In this document: piece after piece, positions 44,301 through 52,069 of the stretch
Position numbering within the stretch: the stretch's first letter is position 1
Layout: each line of letters begins with the position of its first letter
Assembly: GCA_004195635.1 (NCBI GenBank)
Contig: PSPT01000011.1
Location: 18,239-71,759, forward strand
Reading direction: 5' to 3'
DNA: 53,521 bases
Origin: Methanobacteriota archaeon
GTDB lineage: Archaea > Thermoplasmatota > Poseidoniia > Poseidoniales > Poseidoniaceae
Translations under genes and position numbers: made by a program
Notes under the pieces: model-generated
Seen by the model: only the letters and a program-made list of their open reading frames with translations
What the model was told of the DNA's origin: nothing
Database searches by the model: none

Positions 44301-45957
44301 GGATTTCATTGCTGGCCGTGGAGCAGGTGAATTCTTTTTGCGTGTTTCAAAATATATTGATATGTTACTTGAAAAATATTATGGCCAACCAGCTTTCTAT
44401 AAATGTGAAGAAATAAATGATTTAGTTGGGCACTTAATTATTGCACTCGCGCCTCACACATCCGGCGGTGTTCTCTCCCGTTTAGTCGGTTGGAGTCAGT
44501 CGAGCGGAGGGTATGCACATCCATTATTCCATGCTTCAAAGAGAAGGAATTGTTTTGAAGGAAGCACGGAAATAAATATTATCAAAAACAAAAAAAGCAA
44601 TGTTATTTCACTAAAAGAATTAATTGACAGTAAAATTTCCTCAGAGGGACTTGTTTCTGACGACTTTGGCACAATGATGTGTGATGCCCCATCGGGTTTT
44701 GAAATTATTTCGCTTGATACAAATAGCCAAACTCCCATTACATTACCAATAACAAAATTTATCAAAGGAAAAACAAATTTGTGGATAGAAATTGAAACAT
44801 CGAGTGGAAGAAAAATAAAAGTGACACCCGACCATCAAGTATTAATTACTAAATCAGGAATGATGGTCAATATGAAGGCAGATAAAATAAAAGTAGGAGA
44901 TAAGGTTCTTATTTCAAGTAATAATGTAAAGGACATTATGCAAAAGATTTCAGTTGATAATAACAATTTACTGATAGGAAAAAATCAGCACACCTTCAAT
45001 GAAATCATCACAAATATTGAGATGATTGAAGTTGACAATGAAGAAACATATTGCATTGATATAGATTCAGGCAGTTCTGAATTAATCAGCAAAAATATTC
45101 TCTTAGCAAACGGAATGTATCAGATTCGCTGTGATGGTGATGAAGATGCAATCATGCTATTAATGGACGGATTACTTAACTTTTCAAAGAGTATCTTGCC
45201 TGCAAATAGAGGGGGGCAAATGGATGCACCTTTGGTTCTAACCACCAAATTGAATCCAACGGAAGTAGATAAAGAGGCACTAAATGTTGATTGTGCATGG
45301 TATTATCCTGTTTCATTTTATGAAGCAACACAAAAACAACCCCATCCAAAGGAAGTTGCTCACTTAATGGATTTTGTTGAGAAACGATTGGATTCACCGC
45401 GAAGCAGGCGAGGTTATGGATATACACATGATTGTATTTCAATGGATGCAGGACCATCTCTATCAGCATACAAAACTTTAGAATCAATGGTTGACAAAAT
45501 GAATGGGCAACTCGAGTTAGGTCGGAAATTGCGTGCTGTTGATGTGCGAAATGTCGCAAGTAGTGTTGTAAGGTCACACTTTTTGCCAGATTTACGAGGA
45601 AACTTGGTTGCTTTCACAAGGCAAAAAATTCGCTGCTTAAAGTGTGGGAAGTCATATCGGCGAATGCCTCTCGCTGGAAAATGCATTGATACTGGAAAAG
45701 GTAAATCAAAGGGATCTGAAGGAGGAGGTTCTGGACTTGGAATAAAGGTTGATAATAATCGCCAATGTGGAGGAAAGTTAGCATTAACTGTTACTGAAGG
45801 TGCTGTTAGAAAATACATCAAGGTGACCGAGCACGTAATGGACACCTATGGGCTTGATACTTATACAAAACAAAATATGGAGTGGTTAGCAAAATCTGTT
45901 GATAGTTTATTCAATAATGACCGTGCAAGACAGGCATCTTTGTTTGACTTTTTATAA
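41395..45957 (+). CDS. polC: DNA polymerase D large subunit DP2, interrupted by a mini-intein
   Basis: 1520 residues including a 193-residue insertion. The N-terminal domain is diagnostic: VHFAGPIRAAGGTAQALAVL and a zinc-type CSVCGR ... CHHP ... C near residue 811. PAFYKCEEINDLVGHL and ALAPHTSGGVLSRLVGWS lead into the catalytic region HASKRRN, then the intein, then CDGDEDAIMLLMDGLLNFS with the catalytic Asp residues. A C-terminal zinc module (IRCLKCGKSYRR) is near 1412. The last eight residues QASLFDFL form a PCNA-binding PIP box. DP2 pairs with DP1, which is not in this window, as a replicative polymerase. The start ATG 41395 follows GGTGAAAGG. It is divergent from pyrE. Whether the mature protein is spliced is in doubt; see the intein entry. 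Confidence 0.95.
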   Translation: MSKSNNSSDVDETSLENELDAYQLWLDEKTEHCYQIAEKARLRGLDHQTFVEIPRASDLASRTEKLLVDYLEGFEVADDIRAMLAEHDRETTSIRMAQKISKRFNEEGYDLVKSVDIGIRVGLAILTEAVLVAPLEGISEVRLLHNVDGTQFVSVHFAGPIRAAGGTAQALAVLIADMVRRELGINRYIPTTPEVERVKEEFGLYRGNLQYRPPPEEIETIVRACPVMVNGESTESIECSGYGECRNVDGARVRGGVLLVIGEGLCLKAPKIQKHTERLEVAGWEFIAEFAQKGAKKEGDEDSWKRKKVKPIAKYMKDIIAGRPVFGEPSTPGAFRLKYGRARPSGLAAASLNPASMVVMDDFLAVGTQMKIERPGKACAVTPCDEAEGPWIILRDGRFLRMDDVNQWPQLKKQLVSIWDNGEIVLGYGEFLENNKNLVPAAYCGDWWASELIDKFDSEGIKKYIQITGKKRNELPNEIPVGGSELVRRKWHQFLRNEDLNWKQTSAVCTVFGTALVGAHNLWWADLPIEWVEHILPILEKAKIENDNLCFTDAVKGWKSRPLEILQAEKEEHEMPGKYVEPPAALISTYLLQNKHLKIHGMAKATALILGISHHHEGDDLILTNGWQALLHGFGFSWENGIKQTTDCKIHLKKRINGLSNAANIIAAEKSRLGELNAKRSTVKIAAETEARQIGDDIEETDSKGRIAMEGVPDSGPEDASALRAAQILEDDHAFEGVMWLVRKISPLRHEHAAPTRIGTRMARPEKSAQREMKPMSHSLFPIELTGGNQRRLDAAAEKGSLRTKVGVRECSVCGRSSPMISCHHPANDRREGNTKSCGGRTEPKTNSQNAYSRRQGVFQTLPLLEMTEEARRKLNIDRLPKLIKCRKTLNSKSQTPEALEKGILRALNGLPVFRDGTIRFDMSDIPITHFKPMEIGVPFEKLIELGYSNDIEGLPLNNNSQMLELFPQDFIAGRGAGEFFLRVSKYIDMLLEKYYGQPAFYKCEEINDLVGHLIIALAPHTSGGVLSRLVGWSQSSGGYAHPLFHASKRRNCFEGSTEINIIKNKKSNVISLKELIDSKISSEGLVSDDFGTMMCDAPSGFEIISLDTNSQTPITLPITKFIKGKTNLWIEIETSSGRKIKVTPDHQVLITKSGMMVNMKADKIKVGDKVLISSNNVKDIMQKISVDNNNLLIGKNQHTFNEIITNIEMIEVDNEETYCIDIDSGSSELISKNILLANGMYQIRCDGDEDAIMLLMDGLLNFSKSILPANRGGQMDAPLVLTTKLNPTEVDKEALNVDCAWYYPVSFYEATQKQPHPKEVAHLMDFVEKRLDSPRSRRGYGYTHDCISMDAGPSLSAYKTLESMVDKMNGQLELGRKLRAVDVRNVASSVVRSHFLPDLRGNLVAFTRQKIRCLKCGKSYRRMPLAGKCIDTGKGKSKGSEGGGSGLGIKVDNNRQCGGKLALTVTEGAVRKYIKVTEHVMDTYGLDTYTKQNMEWLAKSVDSLFNNDRARQASLFDFL
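44551..45129 (+). other. Mini-intein in DP2 lacking the C-terminal His-Asn
   Basis: The insertion covers codons 1053-1245 and begins at Cys of CFEGSTEINI, which takes the place of the +1 Cys after KRRN. Block A is normal, with Cys1. Block B is GRKIKVTPDHQVLIT with T-x-x-H (His 1147). Block F is present as YCIDIDSGSSELISKNILLANG. No homing-endonuclease domain is present: 193 residues only hold the Hint splicing core. Inteins end in His-Asn before a Cys/Ser/Thr; here the end reads NGMYQIR then Cys 1246, so both penultimate His and terminal Asn are missing (Ile 1244, Arg 1245). The C-extein Cys is intact, directly before the catalytic DGDED. Typical chemistry up to a branched intermediate is possible; Asn cyclisation is not. 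Confidence 0.85.
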
Positions 45958-46854
45958 TTACAAATCCCAAATATCTTTTACACTTTTTATTGATTCATCC
46001 TTTTGCAAAGGGCCCTCAAGGCCATGCATTGTACCTTCGCCGAGATCTGATAATTCCTCAATTTCCTTTTCCTCAATTAAACTCTTTTCATCGACAGAAG
46101 ATTCCTCTTCTTTTTGTTCAAAGGAGGGAGAATAATACTCTTTTTCACTTTTTACATCTTGCTTTGTTGGTAAAGCTATCATTTTTTCATATTTGCTTAA
46201 TGAAGATGATGTTTCATCATTTTCTGACATCCTTTCATTAACCTCATCCCATACTTTTTTCTGAGATAATTTGTGTTTTGGTAAAGGGGTTTTTGTTAAT
46301 CTAAACTTCTTCCAATTTCTCCAAAATGAATCTCCGCCGAGAATCATTCCAAATAATAATGCAACCATATGGCCTTCAAACTGCAAAGACTTCCAAATGT
46401 GCAATTCTAATTCTTGTACCAATATTGCATCTGATTCATCACTTACTATTTGATAAGTTCCAAAGGGCAGTTTTTTGGAAAAAGAACCACAATCTCCGCC
46501 TGCATTACCATTCCATTCGGCAACAACTTTGTTTGAAGAAGAAATCATTTGCCAAGATACTTGAGGATATGAAGAATAATTTTCAGGTAATGAACTTGAG
46601 CATCTATAATCGACATTCATATTATTTCCGGAAGAAAGTAAATTTGGAACTTCAAATAAATGTATTTCTTCAAATTCAGAATCGGGTTGGTTGACTTCGC
46701 GAATTGCACTTTGTGAAATAGCAATTATCCATGCAATTTGCAAACCTATTATCAAAAATACCGCAGTAATAATCGCTCTACGCAATTGCTTTTTGGCCAA
46801 TAATATTTCTTCTGGCGAGGATTTGGATTGATTTGCTATTTTTCTCCCCCCCAT
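45958..46854 (-). CDS. Membrane protein of unknown function, two helices
   Basis: 298 residues. A basic N-terminus precedes a membrane helix (about 24-46, AIITAVFLIIGLQIAWIIA). An extracellular beta-type region follows (about 50-155), with Cys in DYRCSSS and GGDCGSF that could pair. A weaker second helix (about 160-180, MVALLFGMILGG) returns to the cytoplasm. The tail (about 185-298) is charged, Ser/Glu/Lys-rich and probably disordered. No domain is recognised. The ATG overlaps the 3' end of the MptE-like gene by 19 bases, so the two are coupled. It is convergent with polC, one base apart. Confidence 0.7.
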   Translation of the reverse strand: MGGRKIANQSKSSPEEILLAKKQLRRAIITAVFLIIGLQIAWIIAISQSAIREVNQPDSEFEEIHLFEVPNLLSSGNNMNVDYRCSSSLPENYSSYPQVSWQMISSSNKVVAEWNGNAGGDCGSFSKKLPFGTYQIVSDESDAILVQELELHIWKSLQFEGHMVALLFGMILGGDSFWRNWKKFRLTKTPLPKHKLSQKKVWDEVNERMSENDETSSSLSKYEKMIALPTKQDVKSEKEYYSPSFEQKEEESSVDEKSLIEEKEIEELSDLGEGTMHGLEGPLQKDESIKSVKDIWDL

Positions 46855-47594
46855 CCATCAACACCAATATTATCAAGGATTTTTTTCATCCAAAGTAACT
46901 TTTCCCGTTTCCTCTTAGGATTTGAAACACCAGACCATTTGCCAAAAATAGTTGAATCAAAGCCAATCAATTTTATTCTATCAATATGAACTCCGAAAGC
47001 AAGCAACATGCATACTGCTCTATCTCCGTCTGTGAAACCGCCAAGGTTAATTGCCCCATCAATATTATGGTGAACCTGATGGGTGAAAAAAAGAGATGGG
47101 GGGCAGGGGAGGTCCTTCCAATTATTCAATAGAGATGCCCATTCATCCATATTATCACCATGTGCATGAAGAGAAATTGTAATGCCCATTTCAGCCGCCT
47201 TGTTAATGTAAGGTAGTCCATCTGCATCCGAAACTACCATTGCAAGCAGGTTCCAAGATTCGGGCGATACTTCATCCAACACCCCAACTGCTCCATCACA
47301 AGCAATAAGAATGGGGGAGTTAGATAGTAATGGCTCTAAATCGGGATGTTCTACAGCGGCACCAATTATTACGACTAGTCTTTCATCTTCATTCAACTGT
47401 GAAATAATATCCGTCAATACTTTTTGACGCCCAGATTTACCCCACAAGGGAGGTGTTGATGGGTGGCTAGAGTACTCAATCAGGGAATTAATACTATCTA
47501 TGTCACTACTTTCTTCCCAGGAAAAATATTCTCTCACCTCCTCTTGTATATCAACCATCCAAGGAGAGATGGGTGAAATATGGAGGTCGGCCAT
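46836..47594 (-). CDS. 6-hydroxymethylpterin pyrophosphokinase, MptE-like (DUF115)
   Basis: About 252 residues. VVIIGAAVEHPDLEPL, IACDGAVGVL and AMVVSDADG form the start of the family Rossmann-like core. HAHGDNMDEW, FTHQVHHNID and NLGGFTDGDRAVCMLLAFG are the DUF115/MptE signatures with the G-D and metal-binding residues. RIKLIGFDSTIFGKWSG closes it. Archaeal MptE transfers pyrophosphate from ATP to 6-hydroxymethyl-7,8-dihydropterin in (tetrahydromethano)pterin or folate-type synthesis. The start is set at ATG 47594, since an upstream ATG at 47708 would overlap the divergent primase gene and add an N-terminus unlike the family. The strict signature makes this better than a generic Rossmann call. 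Confidence 0.8.
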   Translation of the reverse strand: MADLHISPISPWMVDIQEEVREYFSWEESSDIDSINSLIEYSSHPSTPPLWGKSGRQKVLTDIISQLNEDERLVVIIGAAVEHPDLEPLLSNSPILIACDGAVGVLDEVSPESWNLLAMVVSDADGLPYINKAAEMGITISLHAHGDNMDEWASLLNNWKDLPCPPSLFFTHQVHHNIDGAINLGGFTDGDRAVCMLLAFGVHIDRIKLIGFDSTIFGKWSGVSNPKRKREKLLWMKKILDNIGVDGWGGEK

Positions 47595-47664
47595 ACAAAT
47601 CCCATAGGTCACCTCATTATCAGCAGTACCATCCTTCAAGAACCCCGACGGTCGTCCGAGCAAC

Positions 47665-48876
47665 ATGCCTCTGCCGAGAGATGTACCTGTCATCTCCGAC
47701 CCAGTCATTTTGGCGCGCTATCCATTTCTCCCTCAAGCAACTTCGCTTACACAAAAACTCGCTCTTGAAAATAATATCACTCTAGAAGAATTACTCAATT
47801 CGCCTCGGATGGAAGAAACAAGGACAAGAGGGCGATTGAGGCTGATTGAATCAATGCAGAATAAGGGTGGAGTAGATGCAATGGCTATGCGAGACATCCA
47901 CACTGAAGGCGGACAAATGTTAGAATCATTTTCCTATTCCTATGCACGCCTAATCGTTGCTGCCTCAGAGCAAGAAGTACTGATGTCAAGGTGGGCGCAG
48001 GCAGAAGCGGAGCGCGCTGAAAAACTGCTTGCGGTTGATGAAATTGCATTGCCATTGATTGCTGAAACATATATCGATCAACTTCAGCGAAAAAAAACTG
48101 ATGAAATTGATAGTGAGATGAATTCAGAAAAAAACATTTGGCAAATTGGAATGGTGGATTTTATTGAATTGTGCACCAAGATTACTGGTGAAAGATGGAG
48201 ATTATTGAATCATAATGTGAAAAAAGGTTGGGTTGACCTTGGAGATCGGCGAATGGCAAGCGCAAAACAACTGGCAAGACTTCTACGAGAGAGAATAAAA
48301 CAAGAAATATTGCAAGATGTAAAAAACAGAATGGCAGGCGTTACTGATGAACTTGCGATAAACTTAGCAGAACCACTTGGAATGGTGACAAATCTAATGC
48401 AAAGGGTTAGTTCTGAGCGCCTTGAAATGTCGGGAGTTGAACAACAAGATTGGCCTCCTTGTATGCGAATGGCAGTGAATGAATTGAATTCAGGAGTAAA
48501 TGTAAACCATTTTGGCCGCTTATTTTTAGCATCTATGGCTGCGACAATAGGGTTAGAAGTTGAGGCTGCTACTGCCTTCTTTGAAAATGCACCAGACTTC
48601 AACCCAGGGACTACTAAATATCAAATTGCTCATGTGTATGATAGAGGATATACCCCCTCTGGTTGTTCCAAACTAAAACTCAATCACCGTTGTGCAGTTC
48701 AAATCGGTGATGATCGCTTGTGTGACCAGCCTTGGCTTGACCACCCAATGAAATACTTGCGCGCAAAACAACGTAGAAGGACGCAAGAACAGCAATTTGC
48801 TGAAGCACAATCAGCCTCTTCGAAAGAAATTGAAAATGACAAAGGAGAAGAAGAAACTCCTTCGCAAACAAAATAA
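47665..48876 (+). CDS. priL: DNA primase large subunit PriL
   Basis: 403 residues. DPVILARYPFLPQA is the archaeal PriL start. Four Cys ligate the [4Fe-4S] cluster: 266 (PPCMRMA), 334 (SGCSKLK), 343 (HRCAVQ) and 353 (RLCDQPW). The surrounding text YQIAHVYDRGYTPSGCSKLK and DHPMKYLRAKQ is typical of the PriL C-terminal domain. PriL with the catalytic PriS forms the archaeal/eukaryotic-type primase that lays RNA primers for the D- and B-family polymerases. PriS is not in the window. The start ATG 47665 gives a short N-terminal lead; the MptE-like gene is divergent about 70 bases away. The acidic tail after 375 is disordered. Confidence 0.9.
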   Translation: MPLPRDVPVISDPVILARYPFLPQATSLTQKLALENNITLEELLNSPRMEETRTRGRLRLIESMQNKGGVDAMAMRDIHTEGGQMLESFSYSYARLIVAASEQEVLMSRWAQAEAERAEKLLAVDEIALPLIAETYIDQLQRKKTDEIDSEMNSEKNIWQIGMVDFIELCTKITGERWRLLNHNVKKGWVDLGDRRMASAKQLARLLRERIKQEILQDVKNRMAGVTDELAINLAEPLGMVTNLMQRVSSERLEMSGVEQQDWPPCMRMAVNELNSGVNVNHFGRLFLASMAATIGLEVEAATAFFENAPDFNPGTTKYQIAHVYDRGYTPSGCSKLKLNHRCAVQIGDDRLCDQPWLDHPMKYLRAKQRRRTQEQQFAEAQSASSKEIENDKGEEETPSQTK

Positions 48877-48886
48877 TATTATTGTT

Positions 48887-50329
48887 TTACAATAGTGATT
48901 CTGGGCCACCAGGTGTAAGTTCTGTGAGTGAGTTTAACTCTCCAAATAATGAGGGGCCGGTTACAAATGTTCCAACAATTCCTTGCTCGGATTCAACATT
49001 ATGTGCTAATGCAGCCCAAGGGCGTCCAAAATCATCAATTTCAATGTCAATAAAATCACCGAATCCACCGCAACGAACTTGCCCACAATCATTTGTATCA
49101 TCTAATATATCGTCTGCAACATTAACCGCAACAGAAGTAATTAACGGCATATCTGCGTAAATATCAGTGATTACACTAATGTAGCCACTCCATCCAGTTC
49201 CATCATCACCCTCGCCGATATAACTAACTGCAACTCTGCCATCATCGCCAGCAAATACAGTTGGGAATCCTGTTGAATTAATACCTGGGGGTGCGACATT
49301 TATTGGTTCACTCCAACTATTTCCTTCATCTAAAGACCAAGAAAGATAGGGGAGTTGGTCATTTGAAATCCAAAAAGCATACACATTATCGACTTCATCT
49401 GTAGCAACTGCAACCTCATGACTATTGGTGCCGATTGTGGTAGATACGGTATGTTCGCTCCAAGAATAGCCGCCATCATCGCTCTTGTAAACCGCTGGAC
49501 CGTCACAACTTGGATTGCCTCTATACACATTTCCATTATTGCTACCAACGACATGCCCGTGAAGACCTGAGCATTGTGGGGTTCCGATAGGATATCCTGG
49601 GCGTTGAATATCCCAAGAACGCCCGTCATTAAGGGAACGAGAACATTGTGGCCCTAAAGCAGAACTGCCGGTGTTTATGCAGAATACATAGATCATATCT
49701 GATTGAGAAGTATGTCCTGCTGCTGGCATACTTGCAATTGATTGATGGTCTTGAGGAGAGTAATATCCCTCTGCAGAATATGGAATGCTCCAAGAATCTC
49801 CACTGTCATCGGAGAATTCTACGAACATTGCAGTTAATGCATGCATGTCGAATTTTATCACTCGGTCGGTCCATTTGTCGACATACAAGTATGGGTCATT
49901 TGAAGAAGGGACCTGTCCTGTTTCGGGAAATACTTGATTGAAAGGTCCAACATCCTCCCAATTCTGGCCCCAATCTTGACTCCTAATAATGTGAGTTCCA
50001 TCGCCAGTGCCTCTATAATTTGTCATGAGGATTGTTCCGTCAGAAGTAATTCCTATTGTTGGCTCAAATGTTGATTCTCCAATACCATAATATGTCCCAA
50101 GAGCCCATACAGGAGTGTTATTTCCTGTCAAGTTAGCCTCCCATTCAGAACCTACTGCATTTGTCTGGTTGGCAAAATGATAGAAAGTGTTTGGAGGTAT
50201 TTCATTACTAAAGTCAAATGGGCTAAGAGAAGGTTCTGGTGTTGATTCCTTTTCATTGGAAAAACAACCAGATAATGGCATTACTATCATTAATAAAGAA
50301 ACGAATATCACGCGTAGGCCTATCTTCAC
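48887..50329 (-). CDS. Secreted lipoprotein with sialidase-like Asp-box propeller
   Basis: About 480 residues. A lipobox LSGC at the end of the signal helix (FVSLLMIVMPLSGC) points to a lipid-anchored protein. Start GTG 50329 is chosen because GAGGG lies six bases upstream and yields a normal signal; an upstream ATG would add 20 residues. The body is a six-bladed propeller type with five Asp-box motifs of form S-x-D-x-G-x-x-W: SQDWGQNW, SDDSGDSW, SLNDGRSW, SDDGGYSW, SLDEGNSW. Asp boxes are structural and occur in sialidases, VPS10 and photosystem assembly proteins, so enzyme activity is not shown. No sialic acid genes are seen near. It is divergent from the small gene at 50587. Confidence 0.82.
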   Translation of the reverse strand: MKIGLRVIFVSLLMIVMPLSGCFSNEKESTPEPSLSPFDFSNEIPPNTFYHFANQTNAVGSEWEANLTGNNTPVWALGTYYGIGESTFEPTIGITSDGTILMTNYRGTGDGTHIIRSQDWGQNWEDVGPFNQVFPETGQVPSSNDPYLYVDKWTDRVIKFDMHALTAMFVEFSDDSGDSWSIPYSAEGYYSPQDHQSIASMPAAGHTSQSDMIYVFCINTGSSALGPQCSRSLNDGRSWDIQRPGYPIGTPQCSGLHGHVVGSNNGNVYRGNPSCDGPAVYKSDDGGYSWSEHTVSTTIGTNSHEVAVATDEVDNVYAFWISNDQLPYLSWSLDEGNSWSEPINVAPPGINSTGFPTVFAGDDGRVAVSYIGEGDDGTGWSGYISVITDIYADMPLITSVAVNVADDILDDTNDCGQVRCGGFGDFIDIEIDDFGRPWAALAHNVESEQGIVGTFVTGPSLFGELNSLTELTPGGPESLL

Positions 50330-50466
50330 AATATCCCTCAAAATAATGCGGCAAGGTGCTTGACTTAAACGCGTAGGGATTTTGGACAAAGTTATTTTGA
50401 GGTTTTTTTTAAGTAAACCGTCTATTTTTCCAACACTTTCAATAACACATCAAGTGATTTCCCCCC

Positions 50467-50483
50467 TCCTCACATAGTGAGGA
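50467..50483. promoter_or_regulatory. Perfect inverted repeat in a divergent promoter region
   Basis: TCCTCAC-ata-GTGAGGA is a 7-bp perfect dyad. It lies about 140 bases before the lipoprotein start (50329) and about 100 before the small gene (50587). The size and symmetry fit a dimeric winged-helix operator. Which protein binds is unknown; a hairpin in RNA is the alternative. Confidence 0.4.
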
Positions 50484-50586
50484 AATATTTGCTGGTGAAA
50501 AGTTCATAATCACACACTATGCACTAGAGGGAGTCTTTGTAAAATAACTATTAGTGAGTGATTAGTCGGTATCATTGGTCGAGCCT

Positions 50587-50814
50587 ATGGACAATACCCC
50601 TTTAACAATCGAAAATAATGCAACCCTTTTACTATTTCTACGCATGTGGAATAGCAGCGGAAGCATTGCGGTAAAAATGGCTACTGATTTGCAAAAAGAG
50701 AGTGAACAAAGGGGAATTATTTTACCAGTATTGCCGGAGCGAAAAATATTTGATGAATTAAAACAATTTCATACGTCCTTAGGAGAAATCCTAGATATCA
50801 TTACTGTTGAATAA
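50587..50814 (+). CDS. Small protein of unknown function
   Basis: 75 residues if ATG 50587 is used; a TTG at 50575 would add four. The sequence is mostly helical: LLLFLRMWNSSGSIAVKMATDLQ and IFDELKQFHTSLGEILDIIT. It has no membrane helix, metal motif or recognised family. No clear ribosome site. It sits between the lipoprotein (divergent) and the DUF373 gene (same strand, 100 bases on). Codon choice fits its neighbours. An adaptor or small regulatory role would be guesswork. Confidence 0.6.
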   Translation: MDNTPLTIENNATLLLFLRMWNSSGSIAVKMATDLQKESEQRGIILPVLPERKIFDELKQFHTSLGEILDIITVE

Positions 50815-50915
50815 TAATTAATTGCTGCATATTCTGTTAATATCCACCATATTAGGGCGATTATTGATAGCATAAGCGCCCCCGTCCCTGCATGAGCAAG
50901 GCTTGGGTGGAGTAA

Positions 50916-52040
50916 ATGGTCCGTACATTGGTAATTACTGTCGACCGTGACAATGACCTTGGTATCAAGGCTGCAATTAGGGGGCCAGTTATTGGACGAA
51001 AGGCAGTATTAACTGCTGCTTTACGACTTGGAATAGCAGACCCCGAAGAAAGCGACACCAATGCAATTCTTGGAGCATTACATCACCATGATAGGATTTC
51101 AGAAAGTACTGACGGTGAAGAAGTTGAAGTGGCTATCTTGACCGGTGATGAAAAAGTTGGCCCGAAATCCGATCGCGCAATTGCTGCCCAACTTGAAGAA
51201 GTTGTGAATCAATTTCAACCAGATAGGGCGATATTAATCACCGATGGAGCAGAAGATGAATCTGTTTTGCCTATTCTACAGAGCCAGGTAAGAATTGACC
51301 ATGTGCAAAAAATAATTGTAAAGCAATCAAAAGGAATTGAAGGAACATATTATTTCATTGCAAAGACGATGGAAGACCCTATGTGGAGAGCAAAAATGCT
51401 TGTTCCAATTGCCACCATTATGATGATCTATGGACTGGGGATAATGCTCCCTCAAGAATCGGGTGGCGATATATTAATTGGCGGCTTGCCATTTTTTATT
51501 GGCGCATTTCTCCTTTCAAAAGGGCTTGGAGTTGAAACAACAGTGGCCAAAGTTATTTCTGAAATGCGAGAAAATGCCAACGCTGCTATGTTTTCCTCCC
51601 TAATGTGGGTTGGGGCGGTTCTTTCTGCAATATTTGCAGTTGCCCAAGGATATGGGTCATTTAACGAAGAAATAGAGAATGAATCTGCATTATCTATTGC
51701 CTACCTAACATCACTTCATACATCACTTGCATGGATAATGATTGTCTTCTTGCTTATTATTGGGGGCCTTATGTTGTTGAGATTGAAAAGAGGTTCATTT
51801 TCAGGAAGTGTCTTTATTCTTGCTGCCTTTGGAATGGTTGCATACTCATTCCTTAATACTGGAATTGATTTGTCGATTAAAGCATTACAGGGCGCAACAT
51901 ATGAATTTAGTATTCGACAAATATTTGCGGATTGGTCAGAGCCTATTGTCTGGCTAGCAATATTGTGGATGACAATGCTTGTAGTAAAAGCAATCAAACA
52001 ACGTCAAGAAAGTCGTGGTGAAAGTTTTTGGGGAATATGA
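50916..52040 (+). CDS. DUF373-family membrane protein
   Basis: 374 residues. TLVITVDRDNDLGIKAAIRGPVIGRKAVLTAALRLGIADPEESDTNAILGAL (cut here: VDRDNDLGIKA, ADPEESDTNAILG) is the DUF373 signature, an archaeal-only family. ILITDGAEDESVLPIL follows, then HVQKIIVKQSKGIEGTYYF. The N-terminal half is a soluble Rossmann-like part with several Asp that could bind metal or nucleotide. From about residue 168 five or six membrane helices follow. Function is unknown. A ribosome site GGTGGAG precedes ATG 50916. Ends 29 bases before the convergent surface protein gene. Confidence 0.85.
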   Translation: MVRTLVITVDRDNDLGIKAAIRGPVIGRKAVLTAALRLGIADPEESDTNAILGALHHHDRISESTDGEEVEVAILTGDEKVGPKSDRAIAAQLEEVVNQFQPDRAILITDGAEDESVLPILQSQVRIDHVQKIIVKQSKGIEGTYYFIAKTMEDPMWRAKMLVPIATIMMIYGLGIMLPQESGGDILIGGLPFFIGAFLLSKGLGVETTVAKVISEMRENANAAMFSSLMWVGAVLSAIFAVAQGYGSFNEEIENESALSIAYLTSLHTSLAWIMIVFLLIIGGLMLLRLKRGSFSGSVFILAAFGMVAYSFLNTGIDLSIKALQGATYEFSIRQIFADWSEPIVWLAILWMTMLVVKAIKQRQESRGESFWGI

Positions 52041-52069
52041 TTCCGCAAAAATAATTTGAATACATATTA

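Noticed and set aside
44551-45129. DP2 insertion as a homing endonuclease or transposon
   Set aside because: Its 193 residues align to Hint blocks A, B and F only; no LAGLIDADG motif or target duplication is seen.
48887-50329. Sialic acid degradation locus
   Set aside because: Only Asp boxes support it; no lyase, kinase or transporter for sialic acid lies nearby.
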